Origin: Bacillota bacterium
Lineage (GTDB): Bacteria > Bacillota_I > Bacilli_A > Erysipelotrichales > Erysipelotrichaceae
Assembly (NCBI GenBank): GCA_018065105.1
Contig: JAGHTX010000220.1
Coordinates: forward strand, 1 to 34,696
Reading direction: 5' to 3'
Length of the DNA: 34,696 nucleotides
The notes beneath the pieces are model-generated. The model made no database searches, had not been told where the DNA came from, and worked only from the letters and a program-made list of their open reading frames with translations. Position numbers and translations under genes: made by a program. Within the stretch, counting starts at the first letter, position 1; the number at the start of each line of letters is the position of its first letter. Shown here one piece after another: positions 1 through 8,329 of this stretch.

Positions 1-93
1 GGCTTTAGGCATATCGCAAACTTGCGTATGTAAATCGTCAAAAATCATTATACGATATTCTTTAAATAAATTTTTATAAAAATTTTGATTCAT
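1..93 (-). CDS. Unidentified protein, N-terminal 31 residues only
   Basis: A minus-strand reading frame starts with ATG at 93-91 and runs off the left edge of the window (MNQNFYKNLFKEYRIMIF...). A good Shine-Dalgarno, GGAAAGGAAG on the minus strand (110-101), sits about seven bases before the ATG. I do not recognise the family from 31 residues. The gene lies directly downstream of the folded RNA at 111-337, whose terminal U-tract ends right before this ribosome binding site. That is the same arrangement as the TPP riboswitch and thiM later in this window. The gene may therefore be controlled by that leader. Function unknown; it is too short for the ORF track. Confidence 0.6.
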   Translation of the reverse strand, partial: MNQNFYKNLFKEYRIMIFDDLHTQVCDMPKA

Positions 94-110
94 ACAAACA
101 CTTCCTTTCC

Positions 111-337
111 AAGAAAAAAAGGAAACGGCGATTTGAAGACGGGTATTTTGATTGCGTTTTGTATATTCTTCGTGAAAATAGATCTGTAAAAGGATGTCTT
201 CTTATAAAACAATCAAAAATGCCATTTCCCTAACGCATATCGGCTATTGTGAAGCCTGTAGGCCAATTAGAAGTATAAAAAATAGTCTCATTTAAAAGTA
301 AGCTTCTTACTCTAATGGGTCATGCCGATATGCCTTA
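111..337 (-). ncRNA. Candidate structured RNA / orphan riboswitch-like leader
   Basis: Read on the minus strand, this stretch folds extensively. A perfect 10-bp helix joins 333-324 with 244-235 (GGCATATCGGC-type). Inside it, 316-311 pairs with 271-266 and encloses the hairpin 310-306/302-298. A second domain is closed by 229-221 with 129-121 and contains 218-210 pairing with 154-146 (9 bp) and 201-196 pairing with 140-135. Those last two helices cross, so they would form a pseudoknot. The closing helix is complete on the minus strand through a U-G wobble, but would hold a C-A mismatch on the plus strand, which fixes the orientation. A run of seven T follows immediately. I do not recognise the consensus of TPP, SAM, lysine, cobalamin, FMN, purine, glycine, T-box, 6S or SRP RNA. 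It could be a stand-alone RNA or a cis leader. Confidence 0.5.
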
Positions 338-340
338 CAC

Positions 341-372
341 CTTATATATGTGTACTTGTTTAGAAAGTTGAA
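341..372 (-). promoter_or_regulatory. Possible sigma-A-type promoter for the structured RNA
   Basis: On the minus strand TTCAAC (372-367) is followed after 18 bases by TATATA (348-343). A start near 336 would place the first helix of the folded RNA at the very 5' end of the transcript. The match to consensus is moderate and the region is AT-rich, so chance is possible. Confidence 0.35.
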
Positions 373-413
373 CTAAAAAATTAAAATTTTTATGATTTTT
401 TCCAAATAAAAAT

Positions 414-452
414 GGTTCCAATAATTTACTGATCAACTAAATTATTGGAACC
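414..452 (-). terminator. Rho-independent terminator, minus strand
   Basis: A perfect 15-bp inverted repeat (414-428 and 438-452) with a nine-base loop. On the minus strand it is followed by ATTTTTATTT. It begins one base after the stop codon of the six-codon ORF at 474-454. It terminates minus-strand transcription coming from the right, where I see no intact minus-strand gene. Confidence 0.7.
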
Positions 453-453
453 C

Positions 454-474
454 TTATAGAATAAATCTATTCAT
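454..474 (-). CDS. Six-codon mini-ORF (MNRFIL) with strong ribosome binding site
   Basis: On the minus strand AAAGGAGT precedes an ATG by about five bases, followed by AAT AGA TTT ATT CTA TAA. The stop abuts the terminator stem. The layout resembles a leader peptide, or it may be the residue of a decayed gene. Between 475 and 711 I see no other supportable gene on either strand, only short AT-rich fragments. Confidence 0.25.
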   Translation of the reverse strand: MNRFIL

Positions 475-711
475 GGTTACTCCTTTCTGTATTTTGGATG
501 GATTTTGTATCTGCTCTTTCAAGATACTTCTAAATTTTACATCGGTTTGTACTCTTGTTTAATTTTCCTTTCTAGATTTTATATACTTAGGTTTCTTTGT
601 GTTTTCATTATAATCTATTTTCACAAATATGAAATAGATGTGGAAAAGATGGTATGTATTCTGGAAAACTAGTCTTAATGTGCAAAATAATGGTCTTCAG
701 TGGTGTATTTA

Positions 712-725
712 TGAAAGCGATTTCT
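712..725 (+). promoter_or_regulatory. CcpA-type cre site
   Basis: TGAAAGCGATTTCT matches the catabolite-response consensus TGNAANCGNWWNCA except for the last base. It lies just upstream of the -10 box of the beta-glucoside operon, where CcpA binding would repress initiation. This fits carbon catabolite control of a 6-phospho-beta-glucosidase. Confidence 0.65.
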
Positions 726-737
726 TGAAAAATATTG

Positions 738-743
738 TATAAT
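738..743 (+). promoter_or_regulatory. -10 box of the beta-glucoside operon
   Basis: A perfect TATAAT lies about 40 bases before the AGGAGG of the first gene. No good -35 box is visible at the expected distance, which overlaps the cre site, so an activator may be needed. Confidence 0.55.
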
Positions 744-762
744 ATCCTTTAGAAGAAAATAA

Positions 763-2271
<1,509 letters not shown>

Positions 2272-2272
2272 T

Positions 2273-3055
2273 TTGAAGAAGTATATATTTTTTGATGTGG
2301 ATGGCACACTTTCAACCAAGTGGCCATTCACCATTCCAGATAGTACATTAAAAGCTTTAAAGGCTCTTCGCAAAAATGGACATTTTGTTTCTATCGCAAC
2401 CGGAAGACCGATTGATGTCATCAATCCTTACGCAAGAACCGTTGACATTGATACATATGTATGTAACGGGGGAGCGGTTGTCGTAGAAAACTATGAAAAA
2501 GTGATTAAAGAAGAGTTAGATCAGGAATTATCTTTTGCGCTTTTAGAATATCTAGAAACAAGAAAAATCCCATATGCGGTTTCGGTGGATGAAAAGTTTA
2601 GCTTTTATCACAAAAAAGGGGAGCCATATCCAGATTCTATGCCCAAAGAGTTCATTAATGAGGTTATGGAAGAAAAGGAATTTGATCATACCGATCTTCC
2701 ACCTATTCAAAGAATATGTATCATGGCTAGTCCAGAGGGATTAGAAGATTTTGGACATAAGGAATTTATCGAACAAGGATATGATATTGGATTTTATATG
2801 ATTGAACCCGATGATAAATATCATGGCATAGAAATGTTGATGGAAAAATATGGGTATCCGAAAGAAGATATTGTTGTATTTGGTGATGGAGAAAACGATA
2901 TTAAAATGTTTAAAGATGCTCCATTTACCGTAGCTATGGGAAATGCAGTACCACAATTAAAAGAAGTAGCAGATTATGTTACGACAAATGTAGATGAAGA
3001 TGGAATTTTGAATGCCTGTCTACATTTTGGATGGATAAAGAAAGAGGATATATAA
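2273..3055 (+). CDS. Cof-type HAD-superfamily sugar-phosphate phosphatase
   Basis: A 260-residue HAD hydrolase of the Cof/YidA type (class IIB). Motif I is FFDVDGT at residues 5-11 (nucleophile and acid aspartates). ATGRP marks motif II, and FGDGENDIKMF near residues 204-214 is motif IV, binding magnesium. The large C2 cap lies between motifs II and IV, as expected. Such enzymes dephosphorylate sugar phosphates or flavin/PLP-type phosphates; the substrate here is unknown. The start is a TTG one base after the bglA stop, with only a weak, distant GGAG, so translation is probably coupled to bglA. Because the his operon in this window lacks a histidinol-phosphatase, a HAD enzyme like this could in principle serve elsewhere, but nothing links it to histidine. 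Confidence 0.85.
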   Translation: MKKYIFFDVDGTLSTKWPFTIPDSTLKALKALRKNGHFVSIATGRPIDVINPYARTVDIDTYVCNGGAVVVENYEKVIKEELDQELSFALLEYLETRKIPYAVSVDEKFSFYHKKGEPYPDSMPKEFINEVMEEKEFDHTDLPPIQRICIMASPEGLEDFGHKEFIEQGYDIGFYMIEPDDKYHGIEMLMEKYGYPKEDIVVFGDGENDIKMFKDAPFTVAMGNAVPQLKEVADYVTTNVDEDGILNACLHFGWIKKEDI

Positions 3056-3056
3056 T

Positions 3057-3947
3057 ATGAAAGTTTTAGCTTTAGATATTGGTGGAACATTTATTAAATG
3101 CGCTATTATGAATGACCAAGCAGAATTATTAGAACAATGGAAAGTACCAAGTGATACTTCTAGCATGGATGCATTAATGGGATCTTTAGATTCTATCATT
3201 GCTCCAAAAATTGATGAAGTTGTTGGTGTAGCCATTTCTATGCCAGGAAAAATTGATGCGAAAAAAGGGATTGCGCACACAGGTGGAGCTTTCAGCTTTA
3301 TCAAAGACTGGCCAGTTGCTGCCGTATTAGAAGAAAAATATGGAAAACCAGTTGCGGTAGATAACGATGGTAAATGTGCTGCCAATGCCGAAGTATGGGT
3401 TGGCGCATTAAAAGATGTAGACAATGGTTTAGTATACGTAATCGGAACAGGAATTGGTGGTGGAGTTGTCATCAATAAAAAAGTGCACCGTGGTAACCAC
3501 TTCTGTGCTGGTGAATTAAGCTGTTGTGTTTCAAATGTTGAAAACAAAGAATTTACTCCAGGAAACTTTATGGCCGTAGGATATGCAACACCAGGTCTAG
3601 TAAAAGCGTATGAAGCACAAACTGGAGAAGCAGTAGATGGTGTTAAATTCTTCGAAAAAGTAAGTGCTGGAGATGAAATTGCCAAAGCTACATTAGAAAA
3701 ATTTGCGGAAGTTACAGCGAAATACTTCTACAATCTACAAATCGTATTAGACGTAGACCGTATCTGTATTGGTGGTGGAATTAGTGCAGCGCCTGCTTTA
3801 TTAGATGCGATTCGTGCGGCTTATCATGAAATTTACACTTTACCATACCCACTTCCTTGTGAAGAAGCAGAAATCGTACGTTGTGCATTCGGAAACGATG
3901 CGAACTTAATTGGTGCGGTTAAGCACTTCTTAGACAACAAAATCTAA
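3057..3947 (+). CDS. ROK-family sugar kinase (glucokinase or beta-glucoside kinase)
   Basis: A 296-residue ROK protein. The N-terminal phosphate loop is LDIGGTFIKCAI (residues 5-16). AVDNDGKCAANAE contains the catalytic aspartate near residue 103, and GTGIGGGVV is the second ATP loop. The usual ROK zinc signature (CxCGxxGCxE) is absent: the segment after GELS reads CCVSNVENKEF, so this is a zinc-motif-less subgroup member. The operon position beside a 6-phospho-beta-glucosidase suggests two possible roles. It could phosphorylate glucose released by that enzyme, or phosphorylate imported beta-glucosides itself (BglK-like), which would explain the missing PTS genes. Starts one base after the preceding stop, with AGAGGAT as ribosome binding site. 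Confidence 0.85.
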   Translation: MKVLALDIGGTFIKCAIMNDQAELLEQWKVPSDTSSMDALMGSLDSIIAPKIDEVVGVAISMPGKIDAKKGIAHTGGAFSFIKDWPVAAVLEEKYGKPVAVDNDGKCAANAEVWVGALKDVDNGLVYVIGTGIGGGVVINKKVHRGNHFCAGELSCCVSNVENKEFTPGNFMAVGYATPGLVKAYEAQTGEAVDGVKFFEKVSAGDEIAKATLEKFAEVTAKYFYNLQIVLDVDRICIGGGISAAPALLDAIRAAYHEIYTLPYPLPCEEAEIVRCAFGNDANLIGAVKHFLDNKI

Positions 3948-3949
3948 TT

Positions 3950-4690
3950 ATGGCAAAGATTCAATGTAACGTTATTAGTTACACACTACAAAGAACCGTA
4001 GATATTACAGTGGTCCTTCCAAGTGTAACCATTCCCGAAAGTATGTTTGAAAAAGATCCACATCACGATTACTCACACAAATATCCTGTCCTATATTTAT
4101 TACACGGATTTGGCAACAACAACCAAACCTGGACAGGTTATTCGAATGTTGAAATGTATGCGGAAGAAAGACAAATTGCGGTGGTTATGTTTGGAGCCGA
4201 AAACAAGTTCTACTGTAATCAGCCACAGGATAAATTCTATGATTTCTTAAATCAGGAATTACCAGAATATATCACACAAGTTTTCCCAATTTCGACTCGT
4301 CCAGAAGATACATATATCGCAGGACTTTCAATGGGTGGATTTGGAGCTTTATATCATGGATTATCCAATCCAGAAAAGTTTGCCGCTATTGGTGCATTTA
4401 GTGCTGGATTAAAACTGGATGGTAGACCGGATTGTAGAGTGTTGGCTCAAAAAATTATCGATGAAAAGAAAACATTCCCTAAAATGTTTATTTCCATCGG
4501 GGACAAAGATTTCTTATTGGAAAATAATAAAGATTTCCATGCATTCTTAGAAGAAAAAGGGGTAGAACACACTTGGCAAATTGTTCCTGGTTATGGTCAT
4601 GAATGGCGTTTCTGGGATCAAAAGGTTGAAGAATTCTTAGACTGGATTCAAAGAAGCGATTTCTACGCAAATAAAAAAAGAAGTGTATAA
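3950..4690 (+). CDS. Alpha/beta-hydrolase esterase (EstA / esterase D-like)
   Basis: A 246-residue serine hydrolase of the putative esterase (esterase D / tributyrin esterase) family. LLHGFGNNNQTW supplies the oxyanion region. The nucleophile serine is in GLSMGGFGA (near residue 125). An aspartate is likely in SIGDKDFLL, and the histidine is in GYGHEWRFW. No signal peptide, so it is cytoplasmic. It is the last gene of the beta-glucoside operon and starts three bases after the ROK stop. A deacylating role on acylated glycosides is plausible from context, but the substrate is unknown. A terminator follows immediately. Confidence 0.82.
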   Translation: MAKIQCNVISYTLQRTVDITVVLPSVTIPESMFEKDPHHDYSHKYPVLYLLHGFGNNNQTWTGYSNVEMYAEERQIAVVMFGAENKFYCNQPQDKFYDFLNQELPEYITQVFPISTRPEDTYIAGLSMGGFGALYHGLSNPEKFAAIGAFSAGLKLDGRPDCRVLAQKIIDEKKTFPKMFISIGDKDFLLENNKDFHAFLEEKGVEHTWQIVPGYGHEWRFWDQKVEEFLDWIQRSDFYANKKRSV

Positions 4691-4719
4691 ACTCGATTGA
4701 AAAGATCGAGTTTTTCTTT
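4690..4719 (+). terminator. Terminator of the beta-glucoside operon
   Basis: Stem AACTCGAT / ATCGAGTT (4690-4697 with 4705-4712) with a seven-base loop, then TTTTTCTTTT. It starts at the last base of the esterase stop codon. Confidence 0.85.
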
Positions 4720-4765
4720 TCGCGTATAAAAATAATCTGATATAGATATAAAGAAAGGAAATACG

Positions 4766-5080
4766 ATGATTCAGGTTAATTTTTCAATTCAGAACATTCA
4801 ATCCTATCAAAGTGGTGAGTTACCATAGGGAAGCTAAGAGAAGAATTCGCTTTTGTCGCTCTGGCCTCCTATCCACCTAGCCGAAAGCGATTTATCATCA
4901 TGTCTTTGTTGCCTTTTCTTCTTGGCATCCTTCCTCTATTTCTTTTTATTCTTTCTCCGGCAAAGTTTAAAGCGTTAAATGGATTTACTTTTGGCATGGC
5001 ATGTATGGGAATGGTTTCTCTTTTTCCCGATGTGTATAATGTATTTCTTGGTCTAAAAAAGGCAGACAAGAAAGATTGTA
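4766..5080 (+). pseudogene. Decayed DUF3267-like membrane protein
   Basis: An AAAGGAAAT site precedes ATG at 4766, giving MIQVNFSIQNIQSYQSGELP and then a TAG. In another frame the sequence continues as REEFAFVALASYPPSRKRF, then MSLLPFLLGILPLFLFIL, then FPDVYNVFLGLK. The latter parts look like the C-terminal half of DUF3267 (putative zincin peptidase) proteins: hydrophobic LLPFLLGILPL helix, then a D-x-YN motif. The expected N-terminal membrane helix and HExxH-like site are missing, and the two parts are out of frame. I read this as a deletion plus frameshift remnant. The ORF-track entry at 4900 is its surviving tail. The family call rests on remembered patterns only. Confidence 0.45.
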
Positions 5081-5124
5081 TTCTTTTCTACATGATATGT
5101 ATAAGATCAAATAAAGAATTGGAA

Positions 5125-5168
5125 ATTAAGTGGCTTGTGTTTTTCCACTTATTTTATTCGTGTATAAT
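5125..5168 (+). promoter_or_regulatory. Weak hairpin and -10 box before the AraC-type regulator
   Basis: TAAGTGG and CCACTTA form a short hairpin (about 5126-5152) followed by TTTTATT. It may end leftover transcription from the pseudogene. TATAAT at 5163-5168 is a good -10 box for the regulator, with only TTTTCC available 17 bases upstream as -35. Confidence 0.4.
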
Positions 5169-5200
5169 AATAGTAGTAGAAGTTAAAAGAGGTGATATAG

Positions 5201-6055
5201 ATGGGATTAAAATTAGTGGATGAAATTGAAAATACTCCTATATATGAGGTAATCACTTCGGAACTGGAAGAAATTAAAGTTGTTGAAATCGATGTGGATT
5301 TTGAAAAATCACCATCACGCATTCCGGCCCACTGGCATCGCAGTCTTGAAATTGTAGTACCTATTTCTAACGATGCGTATTTGTATATTGAAAATGAGAG
5401 ACATTTAGTGTATGCGAATACATACTATATAGTGAATTCTCGCAGTATTCATAGTTTTGGTCGACCGGATTATGTGCAATCTTACCATGGATACGCTTTA
5501 CAGATTGGATATAACTTTTTAAAAAAGATTTATCCAGAAATTGATGATATACAATTTGAATCGTATTTGTATCACAAAGAAGTATACAAAGTAATCATCG
5601 ATATCATTCAAGCATATCATTCCGATGACCCTTTTAAGAATATGCGTATGAAAGGCTTGTCCTATGTGTTAATGGGACATTTATTTGCCGAAGCAGCGAT
5701 CATTCGTGAACAAGATAATACCAACAGAAAGCACAACGAATTAATGATGAATATCACAAAATTCGTGGATGAAAATTATGCTTCAGATATTACCGTAGAT
5801 ACGATTGCGGATACATTTAACCTGTCTTATGGATACCTTTCAACCATTTTTAAACAATATATGGGATATGGTGTAAAAGAATACATTAACTATATTCGTG
5901 TTAAAAAGAGTGAAAAAGATCTATTAGATAAGAGTTTAACCATTACGACCGTATATACCAAAAACGGTTTTACCAATAGTAAGTCTTATTATCGAGAATT
6001 TAGAAAATATCATGGCATTTCTCCTAAAGAATATAGAGAAAAAGCATCATTGTAA
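5201..6055 (+). CDS. AraC-family transcriptional regulator
   Basis: A 284-residue regulator with an N-terminal cupin-like sensor (about residues 35-100, with AHWHRSLEIV as the typical His-containing entry) and a C-terminal AraC/XylS domain (about 185-282) carrying two helix-turn-helix motifs. The first is DTIADTFNLSYGYLSTIFKQ and the second ends GFTNSKSYYREFRKYHGISPKEYR. Proteins of this layout usually sense a sugar or glycoside and activate neighbouring genes. The likely targets are the lipoprotein esterase just downstream and/or the beta-glucoside operon upstream. Start at 5201 is supported by AGAGGTGAT eight bases before. No terminator is evident between it and the next gene, though that gene has its own promoter-like region. 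Confidence 0.9.
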   Translation: MGLKLVDEIENTPIYEVITSELEEIKVVEIDVDFEKSPSRIPAHWHRSLEIVVPISNDAYLYIENERHLVYANTYYIVNSRSIHSFGRPDYVQSYHGYALQIGYNFLKKIYPEIDDIQFESYLYHKEVYKVIIDIIQAYHSDDPFKNMRMKGLSYVLMGHLFAEAAIIREQDNTNRKHNELMMNITKFVDENYASDITVDTIADTFNLSYGYLSTIFKQYMGYGVKEYINYIRVKKSEKDLLDKSLTITTVYTKNGFTNSKSYYREFRKYHGISPKEYREKASL

Positions 6056-6129
6056 AATATACGTTAATAAGTGTTAGTTTCACAATAAAAATAGTAGAAA
6101 ATAACCCAAAATATCCGATAAATGGAATG

Positions 6130-6156
6130 GTAAAGCGCTTTCAAAGATGATAAAAT
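6130..6156 (+). promoter_or_regulatory. Possible cre-like palindrome and -10 box before the lipoprotein esterase
   Basis: GTAAAGCGCTTTCA (6130-6143) has a perfect AAAGCGCTTT core and matches the cre consensus except at its first two bases. TAAAAT (6151-6156) lies just after it as a candidate -10. This suggests catabolite control shared with the bgl operon, but it is weaker than the site at 712. Confidence 0.4.
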
Positions 6157-6184
6157 GACTTTAGAAATAGGAGGCATATTTATT

Positions 6185-7495
6185 ATGAACAAATTTGTAA
6201 AAGTATTATCTGCCACTGGTATGGCAGCAATCTTAGCTGCATGTTCATCTAGCACATCTGCTCCTGCTGCTCCTGCTGAAGAAGGATCAAGCAAAGTAAC
6301 AGGTACTTATGTCGCAAACATCGCAGCAGAAGATTATGGATGTGGTGTTGACAAAATGGTTGTTACTTTAGATAACCCAATCGACGCAATCAAAGCTGAA
6401 GATTTAAAAGTTACTGAAGTAAAAGAAGGATTCGACTGGGCTGCTGAAGGTGGACCTACTCACGTTATGGATCTTACTACTGAACGTAAAGTATTAGACG
6501 CAAAAGTAGATGGAACTGAATTAACTATCGACTTAGCTATCGACCCAGACAATGGTTCTCCAATCTGGTGGTCACTAGAAACTCAATTCAACTCATGGTC
6601 TGACCCTTATACATTAAACGTTGAATTAGCTGAAGGTGCAAAAATTACTTCAGGTGGAACAGAAGTAACTGAATTATCAATTGACCCAACTCCTGCTAAA
6701 ATGGTTTCTCCTGCTGATGACTGGACTCAAACAAAAATGTCAGCTGGTGGAATTGACTACAATGTAGCAGAATACAAAGTAGACGGATCTGACAAATTAT
6801 TCGTTTGGCTTCACGGTATGGGTGAAGGTGGATCAGGTGTTGAAGGATTAAAAACTGATGCAGCTGTTACTATCTTAGCTAACAAAGTTACTGCTTTAGC
6901 AGGTGAAGACTTCCAAACTACATTAGGTGGATGTAACGTAATCGCTCCACAATCACCAACTATGTGGATGCAAGGAGAAGACGAAAAAGACATTGCTGGT
7001 CCTCGTCACTCATTCTACGAACAATCATTAATCGAATTAATCGACAACTACGTAGCTGAAAATAATATCAAAACTGTATTCATCGGTGGATGCTCTAACG
7101 GTGGTTACATGACTATGAACTTAGCTATGGAATGTGGAGACAAATACCAAGGATATGTACCAATTTGTGAAGCTATGTTAGACGAATACATCACTGATGA
7201 AGACATCGCTACATTAGCTAAAACAAACTTATACTTCATCTGGGCTAAAAATGATGATACAGTAGATCCAACTAAATATGAAATCCCAACTACTGAACGT
7301 TTAGAAAAAGCTGGAGCTAAATTCTCTGTATTCAACCCAGACGATGTACACGATACAACTGGTAAATACAACGACGAAGATGGAAAACCTCACCAATACT
7401 CAGGACACTGGTCATGGTGCTACTTCGACAATGATGAAACAGCTGACCAAAACGGTGTATCTGCATTCGATTGGCTTGCATCATTATTAAAATAA
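6185..7495 (+). CDS. Secreted lipoprotein esterase (alpha/beta hydrolase)
   Basis: A 436-residue lipoprotein. The signal peptide MNKFVKVLSATGMAAILAAC ends in a lipobox with Cys20, followed by a Ser/Ala/Pro linker. Residues about 40-170 form an unrecognised beta-rich N-terminal domain. Residues about 190-436 are an alpha/beta hydrolase resembling PHB-depolymerase/feruloyl-esterase-like proteins: VWLHGMGEGG near the oxyanion hole, nucleophile in GCSNGGYM, aspartate in WAKNDDTVDP and histidine in YSGHWSW. It should act on the outer face of the membrane on esterified, perhaps plant-derived, substrates. The ATG at 6185, not 6155, is right: it has AGGAGG 10 bases upstream and gives an intact signal peptide. 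Its very uniform codon choice suggests high expression. Confidence 0.85.
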   Translation: MNKFVKVLSATGMAAILAACSSSTSAPAAPAEEGSSKVTGTYVANIAAEDYGCGVDKMVVTLDNPIDAIKAEDLKVTEVKEGFDWAAEGGPTHVMDLTTERKVLDAKVDGTELTIDLAIDPDNGSPIWWSLETQFNSWSDPYTLNVELAEGAKITSGGTEVTELSIDPTPAKMVSPADDWTQTKMSAGGIDYNVAEYKVDGSDKLFVWLHGMGEGGSGVEGLKTDAAVTILANKVTALAGEDFQTTLGGCNVIAPQSPTMWMQGEDEKDIAGPRHSFYEQSLIELIDNYVAENNIKTVFIGGCSNGGYMTMNLAMECGDKYQGYVPICEAMLDEYITDEDIATLAKTNLYFIWAKNDDTVDPTKYEIPTTERLEKAGAKFSVFNPDDVHDTTGKYNDEDGKPHQYSGHWSWCYFDNDETADQNGVSAFDWLASLLK

Positions 7496-7522
7496 TAAAG
7501 GTAATTTAGAGGCAATAACTTT

Positions 7523-7550
7523 AAGGATGTGATTAATTCACATCCTTTTT
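7523..7550 (+). terminator. Terminator after the lipoprotein esterase
   Basis: AAGGATGTG (7523-7531) pairs perfectly with CACATCCTT (7539-7547) across a seven-base loop, followed by a T-run. Confidence 0.88.
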
Positions 7551-7620
7551 CGTTGCATAATATGTTACAATAATCTTGCCTGGTATTTTCTAAGGAGGAA
7601 TATTTATCGCCCAAAAAACT

Positions 7621-8271
7621 GTGTATCTGGTAGATACCGAAAATGTGGGATCTTCTTGGAGAAACCTATTGCCTTCAAAAACCAACAACGAAAAGATTCT
7701 TCTATTCTATACAGAGAATTCTCCACATATCTCTTACGTTGATTTTGAATTCATTCTACAATATCCAGGATCCTTTGAAATGATACGTGCATATACTGGA
7801 AAAAATGCGCTTGATTTTCAATTGGTAAGTTATTTAGGCTACCTTTTGAAAACTGCACCAAAAACCCATTATGTCATCGTTTCCGCAGACAATGGATATG
7901 AACCCGTCATTCAATTCTGGAAAGATCGTGAAATTTCAATTTCTCGTATGAATATTTGGGATTTGGAAAATAGAACAAAGAAAATGGAATTGTTGGTGTT
8001 GAAGGAGGACGATCTCACAGAAGATGCATCCCCTGTTATTGAAACACTTCCAATTAAAGAACGCTTAAAAGAAGCACTGAATGAGGCCATCCCTAAGAAT
8101 AAGAAAGATCGCCAAAAGACCATCGATGAGATTCTCGCTGCGCTAGACGAGAACAATCTGGATGATCTTAGAAAAGTGCACAACGATTTGGTGAAAGGTT
8201 TTGGAATGGAAGGTGGTTCCAAAATCTATAAACAAATTAAGACAAAAATTAAAAATATCGACACATTATAG
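7621..8271 (+). CDS. PIN/NYN-like domain protein
   Basis: Begins VYLVDTENVG, the hallmark first strand of NYN/PIN-like ribonuclease folds, with the metal-binding aspartate. LDFQLVSYLGYLL and VIVSADNGYEPVI add further acidic positions (the S-x-D-x-G motif). Residues after about 130 are a charged helical tail (KERLKEALNEAIPKNKKDR...). It is probably an RNA-binding or RNA-cleaving cytoplasmic protein; the target is unknown. The start is uncertain. The ORF track uses GTG at 7621, but AAGGAGG (7592-7598) is 22 bases away, too far. An in-frame ATC at 7606, seven bases after the site, would give IAQKTVYLVDTENVG, which looks like a natural N-terminus. No ATG exists in between. Confidence 0.72.
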   Translation: MYLVDTENVGSSWRNLLPSKTNNEKILLFYTENSPHISYVDFEFILQYPGSFEMIRAYTGKNALDFQLVSYLGYLLKTAPKTHYVIVSADNGYEPVIQFWKDREISISRMNIWDLENRTKKMELLVLKEDDLTEDASPVIETLPIKERLKEALNEAIPKNKKDRQKTIDEILAALDENNLDDLRKVHNDLVKGFGMEGGSKIYKQIKTKIKNIDTL

Positions 8272-8280
8272 GACCAGGCA

Positions 8281-8308
8281 AAAAGAGAAGATGACTTCTC
8301 TTTTTTCT
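8281..8308 (+). terminator. Terminator after the PIN/NYN-like gene
   Basis: AAAAGAGAAG (8281-8290) pairs with CTTCTCTTTT (8295-8304) around an ATGA loop, and a T-rich tract continues. Confidence 0.82.
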
Positions 8309-8317
8309 TTTCTATGA

Positions 8318-8323
8318 TATAGT
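8318..8323 (+). promoter_or_regulatory. -10 box placing the start point at the ATG (leaderless mRNA)
   Basis: TATAGT ends seven bases before the A of the ATG at 8330, and no Shine-Dalgarno is present. A transcript from this box would begin at or next to the start codon. No convincing -35 box is visible within the T-rich terminator tail. Confidence 0.5.
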
Positions 8324-8329
8324 GTATCT

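Noticed and set aside
570-660. Minus-strand fragment ending KKPKYIKSRKEN
   Set aside because: Only a GTG start without a ribosome binding site, no recognisable family and AT-rich context. At most a remnant.
3020-3685. 221-residue minus-strand ORF
   Set aside because: Antisense shadow of the ROK kinase; low-complexity Ser/Pro-rich translation, no ribosome binding site and no family resemblance.
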